This document shows, in pieces, positions 15,226-23,177 of a stretch of DNA of 49,191 nucleotides; the stretch's first letter is position 1; each line of letters begins with the position of its first letter. The stretch spans positions 1 to 49,191 of the forward strand of contig JAHDVS010000004.1 in the NCBI GenBank assembly GCA_023382435.1, read 5' to 3'. The stretch comes from Thermoleophilia bacterium. Lineage in GTDB: Bacteria; Actinomycetota; Thermoleophilia; Gaiellales; Gaiellaceae. The notes under the pieces are model-generated. The model saw only the letters and a program-made list of their open reading frames with translations, ran no database searches and was not told the DNA's origin. A program made the position numbers and the translations under genes.

Positions 15226-16062
15226 GTGGCGAATCCGGCAACAGAACCGCAACGCGAGCAACGGAAACCCACGCTGCTTCGATCGGTGGCAAGGGCGATC
15301 GAGGTTCTCTTCTTCGTCGCGGAGGCCGACGCAGGTCGTACGGCCAAGGAGACGTCGCTCGCACTCGATATCCCGATCGGGACTGCCTACCATGCGCTCA
15401 ACACGCTGGCTGCGCGCGGGATGGTGTCGAAGGATTCCGGCCATCGGTATCGATTGGGCTCGAGGGTGGGCGTACTGGCCGATGCCTTCGCGCGCCAGCT
15501 CACTCCTGCCGAGAACCTGCTCGGACCGCTCCACGAGCTAGCGGAGTCGACGGACGAGAGCGCGCACCTCGTTGGCTGGAGGCACGACGACGTTGTCGTC
15601 CTTGCTTCGGTCGAAGGTACGCAGGCAGTGCGGGTCTCAGGGGTTCACACCGGCCAGGCCGGGAATGCCCATGCTCGCGCCTCCGGGAAGGCTCTCCTCG
15701 CCTGGGCACCCTCGAAGCAACGCGAGGCGTACCTGCGAAAGCATGAGCTGACGGCGCTGACGCCGCATACGATCACGGACAGGCAAGCGCTTCTGGCCGA
15801 GCTCGAGCGAATTCGGGCGCGAGGCTACGCGATCGAGGATGAGGAGTTCGCCGAGGGGGCGGCCTGTCTGGCAGCCCCGATCATCGACGGCGGGGTGGTG
15901 ATTGGCGCCTACAGCCTGTCGGCGCCCGCCGAGCGCTTCCGGCGGAACAAGAAGCGCTTGACTCAAGCCGTGCTAGCGGCGGCGAGGTCGGCCGCGACTC
16001 AAAGAACGGAGTTGGTGGTGGAGGCACCCCGCTCCACCGGTCCCGTGTTGACAGGTAGCTGA
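15226..16062 (+). CDS. IclR-family transcriptional regulator
   Basis: 278 residues from GTG at 15226 (GAGGAGG about 11 bases upstream). The winged helix-turn-helix covers residues ~20-80 (LLRSVARAIEVLFFVAEA, SLALDIPIGTAYHALNTLAA, then HRYRLGSRVGVLADAF). The C-terminal effector domain has HARASGKALLAWAPSKQREA and the IclR-type pattern RGYAIEDEEFAEGAACLAAPI. Members bind a pathway metabolite and usually repress, sometimes activate, an adjacent catabolic operon. It is encoded at the end of the island in the same direction and is expected to act on the 3711-3774 promoter and possibly on 15119-15136. Confidence 0.93.
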   Translation: MANPATEPQREQRKPTLLRSVARAIEVLFFVAEADAGRTAKETSLALDIPIGTAYHALNTLAARGMVSKDSGHRYRLGSRVGVLADAFARQLTPAENLLGPLHELAESTDESAHLVGWRHDDVVVLASVEGTQAVRVSGVHTGQAGNAHARASGKALLAWAPSKQREAYLRKHELTALTPHTITDRQALLAELERIRARGYAIEDEEFAEGAACLAAPIIDGGVVIGAYSLSAPAERFRRNKKRLTQAVLAAARSAATQRTELVVEAPRSTGPVLTGS

Positions 16063-16152
16063 GCCGGGGTGCCGTGTCCCGCTGTCCCGCGTCACGGGGT
16101 CCGGCAGGGGGTTCGTGTCGGGCTCCTCGTGAAGGGAGCTACAGACGCCACG

Positions 16153-16199
16153 CCTCACCAAACCCAGACCGACGTTTGCCGGCCTGGGTTCGGGTGAGG
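16153..16199. terminator. large hairpin between the IclR gene and tRNA-Glu
   Basis: CCTCACC (16153-16159) and AACCCAG (16161-16167) pair with CTGGGTT (16184-16190) and GGTGAGG (16193-16199), leaving a 16-base apical loop with some inner pairing. It lies 7 bases past the encoded CCA of tRNA-Glu on the minus strand and 90 bases past the IclR stop on the plus strand. It can serve as a two-way transcription end; there is no T-run. Confidence 0.55.
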
Positions 16200-16205
16200 G
16201 AGATT

Positions 16206-16282
16206 TGGTACCCCCAGCGGGATTCGAACCCGCGATCTCCGGCTTGAAAGGCCGGTGTCCTAGGCCGCTAGACGATGGGGGC
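16206..16282 (-). tRNA. tRNA-Glu (anticodon TTC)
   Basis: On the minus strand the gene begins GCCCCCATCGTCTAGCGG. The anticodon arm is CCGGC-CTTTCAA-GCCGG with anticodon TTC, and the T arm contains GGTTCGAATCC. The acceptor ends pair GCCCCCA with TGGGGGT; discriminator A at 16209 and CCA encoded at 16206-16208. It marks the right edge of the catabolic island. Confidence 0.97.
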
Positions 16283-16679
16283 GGGCGCCAGAACGGTAGC
16301 GCACCCGCTCCGCTTGCCAGCGTAGGGAATCGCTCGCCTCCGGACCTGGACGAGAGCGAGGAGCTCGCGGGGGTCGGCGCAGACGTCGACTGGGGGCGCG
16401 CCTGCGTCACGACGGGTCTTGCCGCAGGCGCCTCCGAGACCCGCGGCTGGCCGGCGTGCATCACGGGCTCCGTGGCCGTGATCGCCGACACGTTCGGCGA
16501 GGTCAAGGAGTCGAGCGAGGGCAACAACGCAGCCGTCGCCGTCGGCGGCCTCTGCTAGCGACCTCCCTCGTTCGAGGGATCTCTCCGGGTCGCCGCTGCC
16601 CCCCGCCGAAGCGGAGTGGCCGATCGGCGACGCCGACCACCCCGGAGGGCGCCGCAGGCGCCGCCCGTACACTTGGGCG
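16283..16679 (+). pseudogene. relic of a CARDB-like extracellular domain between two tRNAs
   Basis: The frame ending at 16558 carries LAAGASETRGWPACITGSVA followed by VIADTFGEVKESSEGNN. The pattern AD-x(3)-V-x-ES-x-E-GNN close to the end is the signature of CARDB/APHP-type beta-sandwich domains of exported proteins. No acceptable start exists: the open frame begins inside the tRNA-Glu gene. About 60-70 codons of a C-terminus therefore remain. The rest (16559-16667) is non-coding, with a CCCTC-GTTC-GAGGG hairpin at 16565-16578 and TACACT at 16668-16673 just before tRNA-Val. Confidence 0.5.
16668..16673 (+). promoter_or_regulatory. -10 box of tRNA-Val
   Basis: TACACT ends 6 bases before the first base of the tRNA, the distance expected for a -10 element. 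No convincing -35 hexamer is seen. Confidence 0.4.
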
Positions 16680-16752
16680 GGGCGGCTAGCTCAGCTGGGA
16701 GAGCGCCTGCTTTACACGCAGGAGGTCGTCGGTTCGAGCCCGGCGCCGCCCA
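16680..16752 (+). tRNA. tRNA-Val (anticodon TAC)
   Basis: Acceptor GGGCGGC pairs with GCCGCCC; D arm GCTCAGCTGGGAGAGC; anticodon arm CCTGC-TTTACAC-GCAGG with anticodon TAC; T arm contains GGTTCGAGCC. Discriminator A at 16752. The following bases are CCT, so the CCA end is not encoded. Confidence 0.97.
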
Positions 16753-16762
16753 CCTTCGGCTT

Positions 16763-16783
16763 GCCGGCTCCGGGGGAGCCGGC
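16763..16783 (+). terminator. hairpin after tRNA-Val
   Basis: GCCGGCTCC (16763-16771), loop GGG, GGAGCCGGC (16775-16783): nine perfect GC-rich pairs immediately downstream of the tRNA and 18 bases before mrpA. It lacks a T-run, as is common for actinobacterial terminators. Confidence 0.65.
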
Positions 16784-16801
16784 AACTAGACTCAGGAGCC
16801 G

Positions 16802-19027
16802 GTGCTCCGGCTGCTTCCGGCGATCATCGCGCTGGGCGCGTTCGCCGCGATCCTCGCCGGCTGGGCGGCCGGCGGGGGCGCGGTCGAGGCCGCCTGGGCG
16901 CCGTCGTGGGGCCTCGAGCTGAGCTTCGAGCTCGACGGGCTCGGCGCGCTCTACGGACTCCTCGCGACGGGAATCGGCTTCCCGGTCTTTGCCTACGCCG
17001 CGCGCTACCTGCCCTTGCACCTCGATCACCAGGGCCGCTCCCACCGGGAGGAGTGGCGCTTCTTCGGGCTCCTGCTCCTGTTCATGGTCTCGATGGTCGG
17101 GCTCGTGACCGCCCGCGACCTGATCCTCCTGTTCGTCTTCTGGGACCTGACCGCCGTCTCGTCCTACTTCCTGATCGGCTACGACCGCCAGGAGGCGGAG
17201 GCGCGCTCCTCGGCGCTGATGGCGCTGCTCGTGACGGGCGTCACCGCCGTGCTCCTGCTCGCCGCGATCCTGCTCCTCTGGGCCGAGTACGGCACGTTCT
17301 CGCTGCCCGAGCTGGCCGCGCGGGCACGCCCGGGGGCGCTCGTGACCGGCGCGGGTGTGCTGGTCGCGATTGCCGGGCTCGCGAAGAGCGCGCAGGTGCC
17401 GTTTCACTTCTGGTTGCCACGGGCGATGGCGGCCCCGACACCCGTGTCCGCGTACCTGCACTCGGCGGCGATGGTCGCGGCCGGCGTCTTCCTGCTCGCC
17501 CGCTTCTACCCGCTGCTCGCCCTGAGCGGCCTCGTGCTGGACCTGTTGCTGGCGGCCGGCCTTGCCTCGATCGCAATCGGAGGCGTGCTGGCGCTCACCT
17601 GCGACCGGCTGAAACAGGTGCTCGCCTACTCGACGATCTCCCAGTACGGCTACGTCGCCACGATGTACGGCCTCGGCGGTGGCAAGAGCGTGGCCGCGGC
17701 CGCGTTCTACGTTCTCAGCCACGCGCTCGCGAAGAGCGCCCTCTTCCTGACCGCGGGCGCCGTGACCGAGGCGACCGGGGAGGACAGGCTCTCGCGGCTC
17801 GGCGGCCTCGCCCGCTCCATGCCGGCGCTCGCGGTCGGAAGCGGGCTCGCGGCCGCCGGCCTCGCTGCATTGCCGCTGACGATCGGGTTCTTCAAGGACG
17901 AGCTCTTCTTCGCGGCGTCCTTCGACGACAGCTGGCCCGCCGCGGTCGCCGCGGTTGCCGCGGCCGGGCTGACGTTCGCCTACATCGGCCGCTTCTGGCT
18001 TCGGATCTTCGCCGGACGCCGCCGCAGCGACGCCGTCCGGCTGCCGCCGCTGCTCACGGCACCCGTCGCGGTGCTCGGCCTCGCCGTTCTCCTCGGCGGT
18101 GCCTTCGCGCCCCCCTTTGGCGACCTCGCCGCGGCGGCCGCGCGGGCCAGCGCCGGCGCCGTGCCCCCGATCGAGCCCGCCTACCACCTCGATGCCCGGG
18201 CCGAGAACCTGATGGCGCTGGCCGCCTACGCCACCGGGATCCTGCTGCTCGCGGCGCCGTGGCTCTGGCGGCGCCCCGCGGCCTGGGTTGCGTCAACCGG
18301 AGCACGGCTCGGGCCCGAGCGTGCCTACACGGTCGGGCTCGCCGGTCTCAACCGCTTCTCCGACGCGATCCACGAGATCGAGGTGCGCGACCTGCGCAGC
18401 CGGATCGCCGCGGTGCTCGTGCCCGGCGGCGCGCTCGCCGTTGCGGGGCTCGCGGCGACGCCGACCGCGGGCGCATACCGGGCGGGCACGCTCTCCACGG
18501 ACGACCTCGCGCTCGTTCTCACGCTCGCTGTGGTCGCGCTGGCGGCGATCGGGACGGCGGCGCCGCGCCACCACCTCACCCTGCTGCTCTCCGTCGCCGG
18601 CGTCGGCTTCGGTCTCGCGGTCGTGTACGCGCTGCTCGGAGGCCCCGACGTGGCGCTCGTCGCCGTGCTCGTCGAGACGGTCGCCGCACTCGTCTTCCTG
18701 GGCGTGTTCGCGCTCGTGCCGAGGGACGTGCTCAGGCGCATGGAGGCCATCCCGACTCCCCGGCGGCGACGCTGGCGCGATCCCGCGATCGGCATCTTCG
18801 CGGGTGCGGTCGTGTTCTTCGTCGTCTGGGGCGCGCTCTCGCGGCCGAGCCCTGCGGCGGCGATCGCGGACGAGCACGTTCGGCTCGCCCCGCAAGCCCA
18901 TGCCAAGGACGTCGTCACCGCGATCCTCGCCGACTTCCGCGGTCTCGACACGCTCGGGGAGATCACCGTGATCGCAGTCGCGCTCGTCGGCGTCACGACG
19001 CTGCTCGCGCGAGGACGGCTGCGATGA
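16802..19027 (+). CDS. mrpA: Na+/H+ antiporter subunit A (Mrp type)
   Basis: 741 residues from GTG at 16802. The N-terminal two thirds is a proton-translocating NuoL/ND5-like domain: DLILLFVFWDLTAVSSYFLI, the Lys-containing KSAQVPFHFWLPRAMAAPTP helix and the PVSAYLHSAAMVAAGVF segment. The C-terminal third has the MrpA-specific DUF4040 region (SVAGVGFGLAVVYALLGGPD, VALVAVLVETVAALVFLGVF) and a final MbhE-like segment ending in LDTLGEITVIAVALVGVTTL. Subunit A and D together exchange cytoplasmic Na+ for protons; the complex supports alkali and salt tolerance. Only 49 bases separate it from tRNA-Val; TAGACT at 16787-16792 may drive a leaderless mRNA. Confidence 0.93.
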   Translation: MLRLLPAIIALGAFAAILAGWAAGGGAVEAAWAPSWGLELSFELDGLGALYGLLATGIGFPVFAYAARYLPLHLDHQGRSHREEWRFFGLLLLFMVSMVGLVTARDLILLFVFWDLTAVSSYFLIGYDRQEAEARSSALMALLVTGVTAVLLLAAILLLWAEYGTFSLPELAARARPGALVTGAGVLVAIAGLAKSAQVPFHFWLPRAMAAPTPVSAYLHSAAMVAAGVFLLARFYPLLALSGLVLDLLLAAGLASIAIGGVLALTCDRLKQVLAYSTISQYGYVATMYGLGGGKSVAAAAFYVLSHALAKSALFLTAGAVTEATGEDRLSRLGGLARSMPALAVGSGLAAAGLAALPLTIGFFKDELFFAASFDDSWPAAVAAVAAAGLTFAYIGRFWLRIFAGRRRSDAVRLPPLLTAPVAVLGLAVLLGGAFAPPFGDLAAAAARASAGAVPPIEPAYHLDARAENLMALAAYATGILLLAAPWLWRRPAAWVASTGARLGPERAYTVGLAGLNRFSDAIHEIEVRDLRSRIAAVLVPGGALAVAGLAATPTAGAYRAGTLSTDDLALVLTLAVVALAAIGTAAPRHHLTLLLSVAGVGFGLAVVYALLGGPDVALVAVLVETVAALVFLGVFALVPRDVLRRMEAIPTPRRRRWRDPAIGIFAGAVVFFVVWGALSRPSPAAAIADEHVRLAPQAHAKDVVTAILADFRGLDTLGEITVIAVALVGVTTLLARGRLR

Positions 19028-19470
19028 GACCCACGCTGTCCCAGGCGGTCGCGCGGCTGATCCTGCTCCCCGGGCTCGCGATCTCGATCGCGACGCTCGT
19101 CAAGGGGTACGGCGACGCCGGCGACGGGTTCGCCGCCGGCGTGATCGCGGCGCTCACCCTGCTCGTCCAGTACGTCGCGTTCGGCTACCGGGAGGCGGAG
19201 CGTCGCATTCCCGGCCTGCGCCGGCTCCCCGTGGCGGCCGTTGCCGGGCTCGCGCGCGCGCTCGCCGTCGCGCTCGTGCCCGCCGCCCGCGGGGACGCGA
19301 TCCTCACGCACTGGCCGCCGCCGGGCGACTCGCCGGTGCGACTCGGGACGCTCGAGCTCGTGAGCGCGGTGCTGTTCGATGTCGGGGTCTTCCTGGTCGT
19401 CCTCGGGGTCGTCACGGGCGCCGTCGGCGCGATCGCCAGGGCGGCCGAGCGCGCGGGGGGGCGCGCGTGA
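19024..19470 (+). CDS. mrpB: Na+/H+ antiporter subunit B (Mrp type)
   Basis: 148 residues, start overlapping the mrpA stop (ATGA). Four membrane helices with the MnhB hallmark GYGDAGDGFAAGVIAALTLL close to the N-terminus, followed by QYVAFGYREAERRIP. It ends TGAVGAIARAAERAGGRA. It corresponds to the separate MnhB subunit, so subunit A has not absorbed it as happens in some lineages. The stop overlaps mrpC (GTGA). Confidence 0.92.
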   Translation: MRPTLSQAVARLILLPGLAISIATLVKGYGDAGDGFAAGVIAALTLLVQYVAFGYREAERRIPGLRRLPVAAVAGLARALAVALVPAARGDAILTHWPPPGDSPVRLGTLELVSAVLFDVGVFLVVLGVVTGAVGAIARAAERAGGRA

Positions 19471-19841
19471 TCCTCGTCATCTCCCTCGTGGTCGCGATCC
19501 TGTTCGGGGCCGGCGCCTACCTGCTTCTGAAGCCCGACCTCTTCCGCGTGATCGTCGGGGTCGTACTCGTCTCGCACGCCGCCAACCTGGCGCTGATGGG
19601 ATCCGGGCTCTCGCGCGGGCAGCCGCCGATCTACCCGCTCCCGTTCTCAGACGGGATCAGCGACCCGCTCGTGCAGGCGCTGACCCTGACCGCGATCGTG
19701 ATCGGTTTCGCCGTCACGACGCTCCTGCTCGGCCTCGTCGTGCGCGTGTATCGCTCCCACTTCGCGCCCGACCTCGACGAGGTCGCCCGTGCGGAGGCGA
19801 GGCGCGAGGCCGAGCTCGAGCGGGACGAGGTGTCGATCTGA
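19467..19841 (+). CDS. mrpC: Na+/H+ antiporter subunit C (Mrp type, NuoK-like)
   Basis: 124 residues with three membrane helices. It resembles NuoK: an N-terminal helix, then LFRVIVGVVLVSHAANLALM and DPLVQALTLTAIVIGFAVTT, the latter being the most conserved MrpC stretch. The tail after residue 100 is charged (ARREAELERDEVSI). Start GTG overlaps mrpB; stop shares one base with the mrpD start (TGATG). Confidence 0.93.
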   Translation: MILVISLVVAILFGAGAYLLLKPDLFRVIVGVVLVSHAANLALMGSGLSRGQPPIYPLPFSDGISDPLVQALTLTAIVIGFAVTTLLLGLVVRVYRSHFAPDLDEVARAEARREAELERDEVSI

Positions 19842-21217
19842 TGATCGCCCTCGCGGTCGGGATCCCCTGGGTTGCCGCGGTCGCGCTCCTGTTCCTGGAC
19901 GGGCGCCGCCGCTGGGTGGGCTGGCTTGCCGTGACCGCCGCGGCCGCCGGCTTCGGAACGGTGGCGGCCCTCGCTGCGCTCGTCGTCGTGGACGGCCCGC
20001 GCGAGGTCGTCGCCGGCGGCTGGCCTCCCGGGGTCGGGATCGTGCTGCGGGCCGACGCGCTCGGCGTCGCCTTCGCCGTGCTCTCCTCCGGCGTGCTGCT
20101 CGTCGCGCTGGCCCAGCAGGTGATCGCGGGCGTCCGTTCGCGGACGTTTCCCGCGCTCGTGCTCTTCCTCGCCACCGGTCTCACCGGGCTCTTCCTGACC
20201 GGCGACGTCTTCAACTTCTACGTCTTCTTCGAGCTGTCGATGATCGCGGCGTACGTCCTCACCACGTACGGCGGCCGCGCTCGCCAGACCGGCGGCGCGT
20301 TCATCTTCGCGGTCGTCAACCTGCTCGGGTCGTTCATCTTCCTGATCGCGGTTGCCGCGATCTACCACGTCACCGGCACGCTCGAGATGCGCGCGGTTGC
20401 CGACCAGCTCGCGGTCGTCGAGCCGAGCACGGTGATCCTGATCGCGGTTGCCCTGTTCGTGGCTTTCGGCGTCAAGCTCGGGCTGTTTCCGTTCCACTTC
20501 TGGCTGCCCGTCGTGTACGCGGGCGCCCGCCCGACCGTGGCGGCGATCCTCGGCGGCGCGCTCGCGAACATCGGCAGCTACGGCGTGCTGCGGTTCGGGG
20601 CCGGCCTCCTGCCCCGCGAGCTCGAGCTCGGCGCGGTCGCGCTGCTCGTGATCGGCGGCGCCAGCATCGTCTACGGCTCGCTCCAGGCCGTCTCGCGGCG
20701 CACGGCCCCCGAGGTGCTCGCGTACTCGTCGATCGGGCAGGTGGGCTACGTCCTCGTGGCTCTGTCCGTCGGCGGCAGGGCCGGGCTCGCGGCCGCGGTC
20801 GTCTTCGCGCTCGTCAACTCGCTCAACAAGGCGCTCCTGTTCCTGACCGTGGAGCTGCGCGGCTGGCTCGTCGGCGCGGCCTTCGCGGTCGGCGCGCTCA
20901 GCGTCACGGGCGTCCCGCCGTCGGCCGGGTTCTTCGGCAAGGCGGCGCTGTTTCGCGCGGGCCTCGACGCGGGCGACGTGGCCGTCGTGGTGCTGCTTTT
21001 CCTGGGTGGCGCGCTCTCGTTCGTGTACATGTTCCAGATCTACCAGCGCGACCATTGGCGCCCCGCGTCCGCTACCGCTCCCGGGGGCTCCAGCCCGCTG
21101 GCCGCCCGGGCAATCGCGATCGGCCTGGCGATGCTCGTGATCGCGCTCGGTGTCTGGCCCGAGCCCCTGATCTCGATCGGCGAGGACGCCGCGAGCGCAC
21201 TCCTGGGGGGACGCTGA
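19841..21217 (+). CDS. mrpD: Na+/H+ antiporter subunit D (Mrp type)
   Basis: 458 residues, NuoM/NuoN-like with about 14 helices. Conserved positions: Glu in NFYVFFELSMIAAYVLTTYG, Lys in FGVKLGLFPFHFWLPVVYAG, and KALLFLTVELRG later on. These are the proton-path residues of this family. It acts with MrpA as the antiport core. Start ATG shares a base with the mrpC stop and its own stop shares a base with mrpE. Confidence 0.94.
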   Translation: MIALAVGIPWVAAVALLFLDGRRRWVGWLAVTAAAAGFGTVAALAALVVVDGPREVVAGGWPPGVGIVLRADALGVAFAVLSSGVLLVALAQQVIAGVRSRTFPALVLFLATGLTGLFLTGDVFNFYVFFELSMIAAYVLTTYGGRARQTGGAFIFAVVNLLGSFIFLIAVAAIYHVTGTLEMRAVADQLAVVEPSTVILIAVALFVAFGVKLGLFPFHFWLPVVYAGARPTVAAILGGALANIGSYGVLRFGAGLLPRELELGAVALLVIGGASIVYGSLQAVSRRTAPEVLAYSSIGQVGYVLVALSVGGRAGLAAAVVFALVNSLNKALLFLTVELRGWLVGAAFAVGALSVTGVPPSAGFFGKAALFRAGLDAGDVAVVVLLFLGGALSFVYMFQIYQRDHWRPASATAPGGSSPLAARAIAIGLAMLVIALGVWPEPLISIGEDAASALLGGR

Positions 21218-21708
21218 TGGTTCGCGCGCTTCTCTGGGTGCTCGGGCTGACGGCCGTCCACGGTCTCACGGTCGCGAGCTTCGCCCCCTGGGATGTCGCG
21301 CTCGGCGCGATCGTCGCGGTCGTCCTCGTCACGACGCTCGGTCGCGTCGCGCTCGTCGCGCCCGGCGGGCACGCGAGCAGGTCCCGCCGTCTCGTCGGCC
21401 TGCCGCTACTCGTGGGGGCGATCCTGCGCGACATGACCGCCGGCACGTGGCAGGTCAGCGCCACCGTGCTCGGGCTACGGCCGCTGCGGCACGCCGGTAT
21501 CGTCGTCATCCCGTTCGGCGAGCGCTCGGACGCGGCGGTGCTCGCGACCGCCTTCGCCGCCACGCTATCGCCCGGCGAGTTCCTCGTCGAGATCGACTGG
21601 GACCGGCGGGTGATGGTGTTCCACGTCCTCGATGCCGGCGACCCGGATCGCGTCCGGGCACGCTTCGCCGACTTCTACCGCCGCCACCAGCATCCCGTTG
21701 TCCCGTAG
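21217..21708 (+). CDS. mrpE: Na+/H+ antiporter subunit E (Mrp type)
   Basis: 163 residues: two helices at the N-terminus, then a cytoplasmic domain with LPLLVGAILRDMTAGTWQVS and the family motif ATLSPGEFLVEIDWDRRVM, HVLDAGDP. MrpE stabilises the complex. TGATG start/stop linkage to mrpD. A 19-base gap, the widest in this operon up to CaxA, precedes mrpF. Confidence 0.92.
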   Translation: MVRALLWVLGLTAVHGLTVASFAPWDVALGAIVAVVLVTTLGRVALVAPGGHASRSRRLVGLPLLVGAILRDMTAGTWQVSATVLGLRPLRHAGIVVIPFGERSDAAVLATAFAATLSPGEFLVEIDWDRRVMVFHVLDAGDPDRVRARFADFYRRHQHPVVP

Positions 21709-21727
21709 CGTCAGGGAGGTCAGTCGC

Positions 21728-21997
21728 ATGCACACAGCCGTCTTCAACGCCGCCGTCGTCTGGATGGCGCTCTTGCTCGCAGCGAGCGCCGGGCTCGTCG
21801 TTCGGGCCCGCTCGGTCCTGGCGCGGGTTCTCGCGCTCGACATGCTCGTGCTCGTGCTCGTGGCGCTCCTCGTCCTCTTCGCCGACGAGAACCGGGTCGG
21901 TTACTACCTCGATGCCGCGCTCGCGCTCGCCGTGCTCTCGTTTGTCGCAACGGTGGCTGCGGCGCGATACGAGTCGGAAGGGAGGTTGTTCTCGTGA
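21728..21997 (+). CDS. mrpF: Na+/H+ antiporter subunit F (Mrp type)
   Basis: 89 residues, three helices; ATG at 21728 is preceded by AGGGAGGTC. The central VLARVLALDMLVLVLVALLV matches the MrpF pattern RVLALD, followed by YYLDAALALAVLSFVATVA. The upstream in-frame start at 21632 lies inside mrpE and was rejected. Stop overlaps the mrpG start (GTGA). Confidence 0.92.
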   Translation: MHTAVFNAAVVWMALLLAASAGLVVRARSVLARVLALDMLVLVLVALLVLFADENRVGYYLDAALALAVLSFVATVAAARYESEGRLFS

Positions 21998-22350
21998 CTC
22001 TCGGCTGGCTCGCCTGGGGCGCTGACGTTCTCGTCCTGCTCGGCGTCGGCGTGATGACGATCGGGGTCTACGGCCTCTACCGGATGCCGGACATCTACAC
22101 GCAGCTCCACGCCGCCAGCAAGGCGGTCTTCCTCGGCGTGATCGCATTGCTGCTCGCCTCCGTCGCGACACGGGAGCCGGCGATCCTCTACCGGGCGCTC
22201 CTGATCGCCGTCTTCCTGCTCGTCACAACCCCCGTCGCGGCACACGCGGTCGCGCGGGCCGCGTACCTGCTGCGCGAGCCGATGCGCAGCCCCGGCGCCG
22301 TCGACGAGACCGGCCGCATCGGGCCGCGACCGGGGGCGCCGCAGCCGTGA
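21994..22350 (+). CDS. mrpG: Na+/H+ antiporter subunit G (Mrp type)
   Basis: 118 residues with three helices. The conserved MnhG region YGLYRMPDIYTQLHAASKAV is present, and VTTPVAAHAVARAAYLL marks the third helix. The last ~20 residues are a polar tail. It completes the seven-gene set in the canonical A-to-G order. The stop overlaps the UspA gene (GTGA), showing that stress and antiporter genes share one transcript. Confidence 0.93.
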   Translation: MTLGWLAWGADVLVLLGVGVMTIGVYGLYRMPDIYTQLHAASKAVFLGVIALLLASVATREPAILYRALLIAVFLLVTTPVAAHAVARAAYLLREPMRSPGAVDETGRIGPRPGAPQP

Positions 22351-23177
22351 CGGCGCCGGGGCCGATCGTGGTCGGCTACGACGGCTCCGAGGCCGCGCGC
22401 CAGGCGCTACGGCGCGCCGCCGCGATCGCGTGCCCCGACCGGCCTGTCACGGTCGTGACGGCTGCACCGTTGCTCATGCACCTGCGGGACGCGCCGGGCG
22501 AGGGCGCGCCTCCGCCGGAGGCTCTCCTCGGCGAGGCCGCCGCGTACCTGCGCGCGCTCGGGGTCGAGTCCGACACCCGCGCCGCGCCGCTCGAGCCGGC
22601 CGATGCGCTGATCGAGACGGCGAGGGACGCTGGCGCGCGCATCGTCGTGGTGGGCACCCGCGGCCGCGGCCGCGCTGCCCGCACGGCGCTCGGCTCCGTC
22701 TCGACCGCCGTGCTCCAGCACGCGCCCTGCGACGTCCTGATCGTCCGCCCGCCGGCCGGGGAGGATGGGGCCGAGCTGGAGACCGACTGGCCTCGCGCGG
22801 TCGTCGTCGGCTTCGACGGCTCTCCATCGGCTCGGCTTGCGCTCGAGGACGCCGCCGCGATCGCGACCCCGGGCGCGGAGATCGCGCTGGTCCTGGCCGT
22901 CGGTCGCAGAGCCCGGGGGAGGCAGGTCGAGGCGATCCGGGTGTCCCTGCGCGAGGCGTGCGACGAGCTTGCAGGAAGGGGGCTGTCGCCCTCGGCGGTC
23001 GAGGCGCGCGGCGAGCCCGCAGCGGCGATCGCCGAGGCGGCGCGGGAGCGGGACGGCGACCTCGTGGTGATCGGGTCGAGCTCCGCCGGGCCGCTGCGGC
23101 GCCTGCTCCGCCGGCCGGTCTCGGCTGCGCTCGTGAGCCGCGCCGGACAGGACGTGCTCGTCGTCCGCCGCGGATGA
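22347..23177 (+). CDS. universal stress protein with two UspA domains
   Basis: 276 residues. Domain 1 (residues ~5-135) starts PIVVGYDGSEAARQAL and ends with the ATP-binding motif VVGTRGRGRAARTALGSVST, followed by CDVLIVRPP. Domain 2 (~145-275) starts AVVVGFDGSPSARLALEDAA and has DLVVIGSSSAGPLRRLL in place of the G-x2-G-x9-G(S/T) motif; its nucleotide site looks weaker. It probably senses ATP or energy state for the ion transport operon it is embedded in (inference). Overlaps mrpG and the exchanger by 4 bases each. Confidence 0.9.
   Translation: MTAPGPIVVGYDGSEAARQALRRAAAIACPDRPVTVVTAAPLLMHLRDAPGEGAPPPEALLGEAAAYLRALGVESDTRAAPLEPADALIETARDAGARIVVVGTRGRGRAARTALGSVSTAVLQHAPCDVLIVRPPAGEDGAELETDWPRAVVVGFDGSPSARLALEDAAAIATPGAEIALVLAVGRRARGRQVEAIRVSLREACDELAGRGLSPSAVEARGEPAAAIAEAARERDGDLVVIGSSSAGPLRRLLRRPVSAALVSRAGQDVLVVRRG

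Noticed and set aside
16206-16282. att-site duplication of the tRNA-Glu 3' end
   Set aside because: No second copy of the tRNA end was found at the left island edge, and no integrase gene is present.
16712-18187. 491-codon minus-strand frame with repetitive Glu/Arg/Gly
   Set aside because: Antisense to mrpA; charged low-complexity product without family features.
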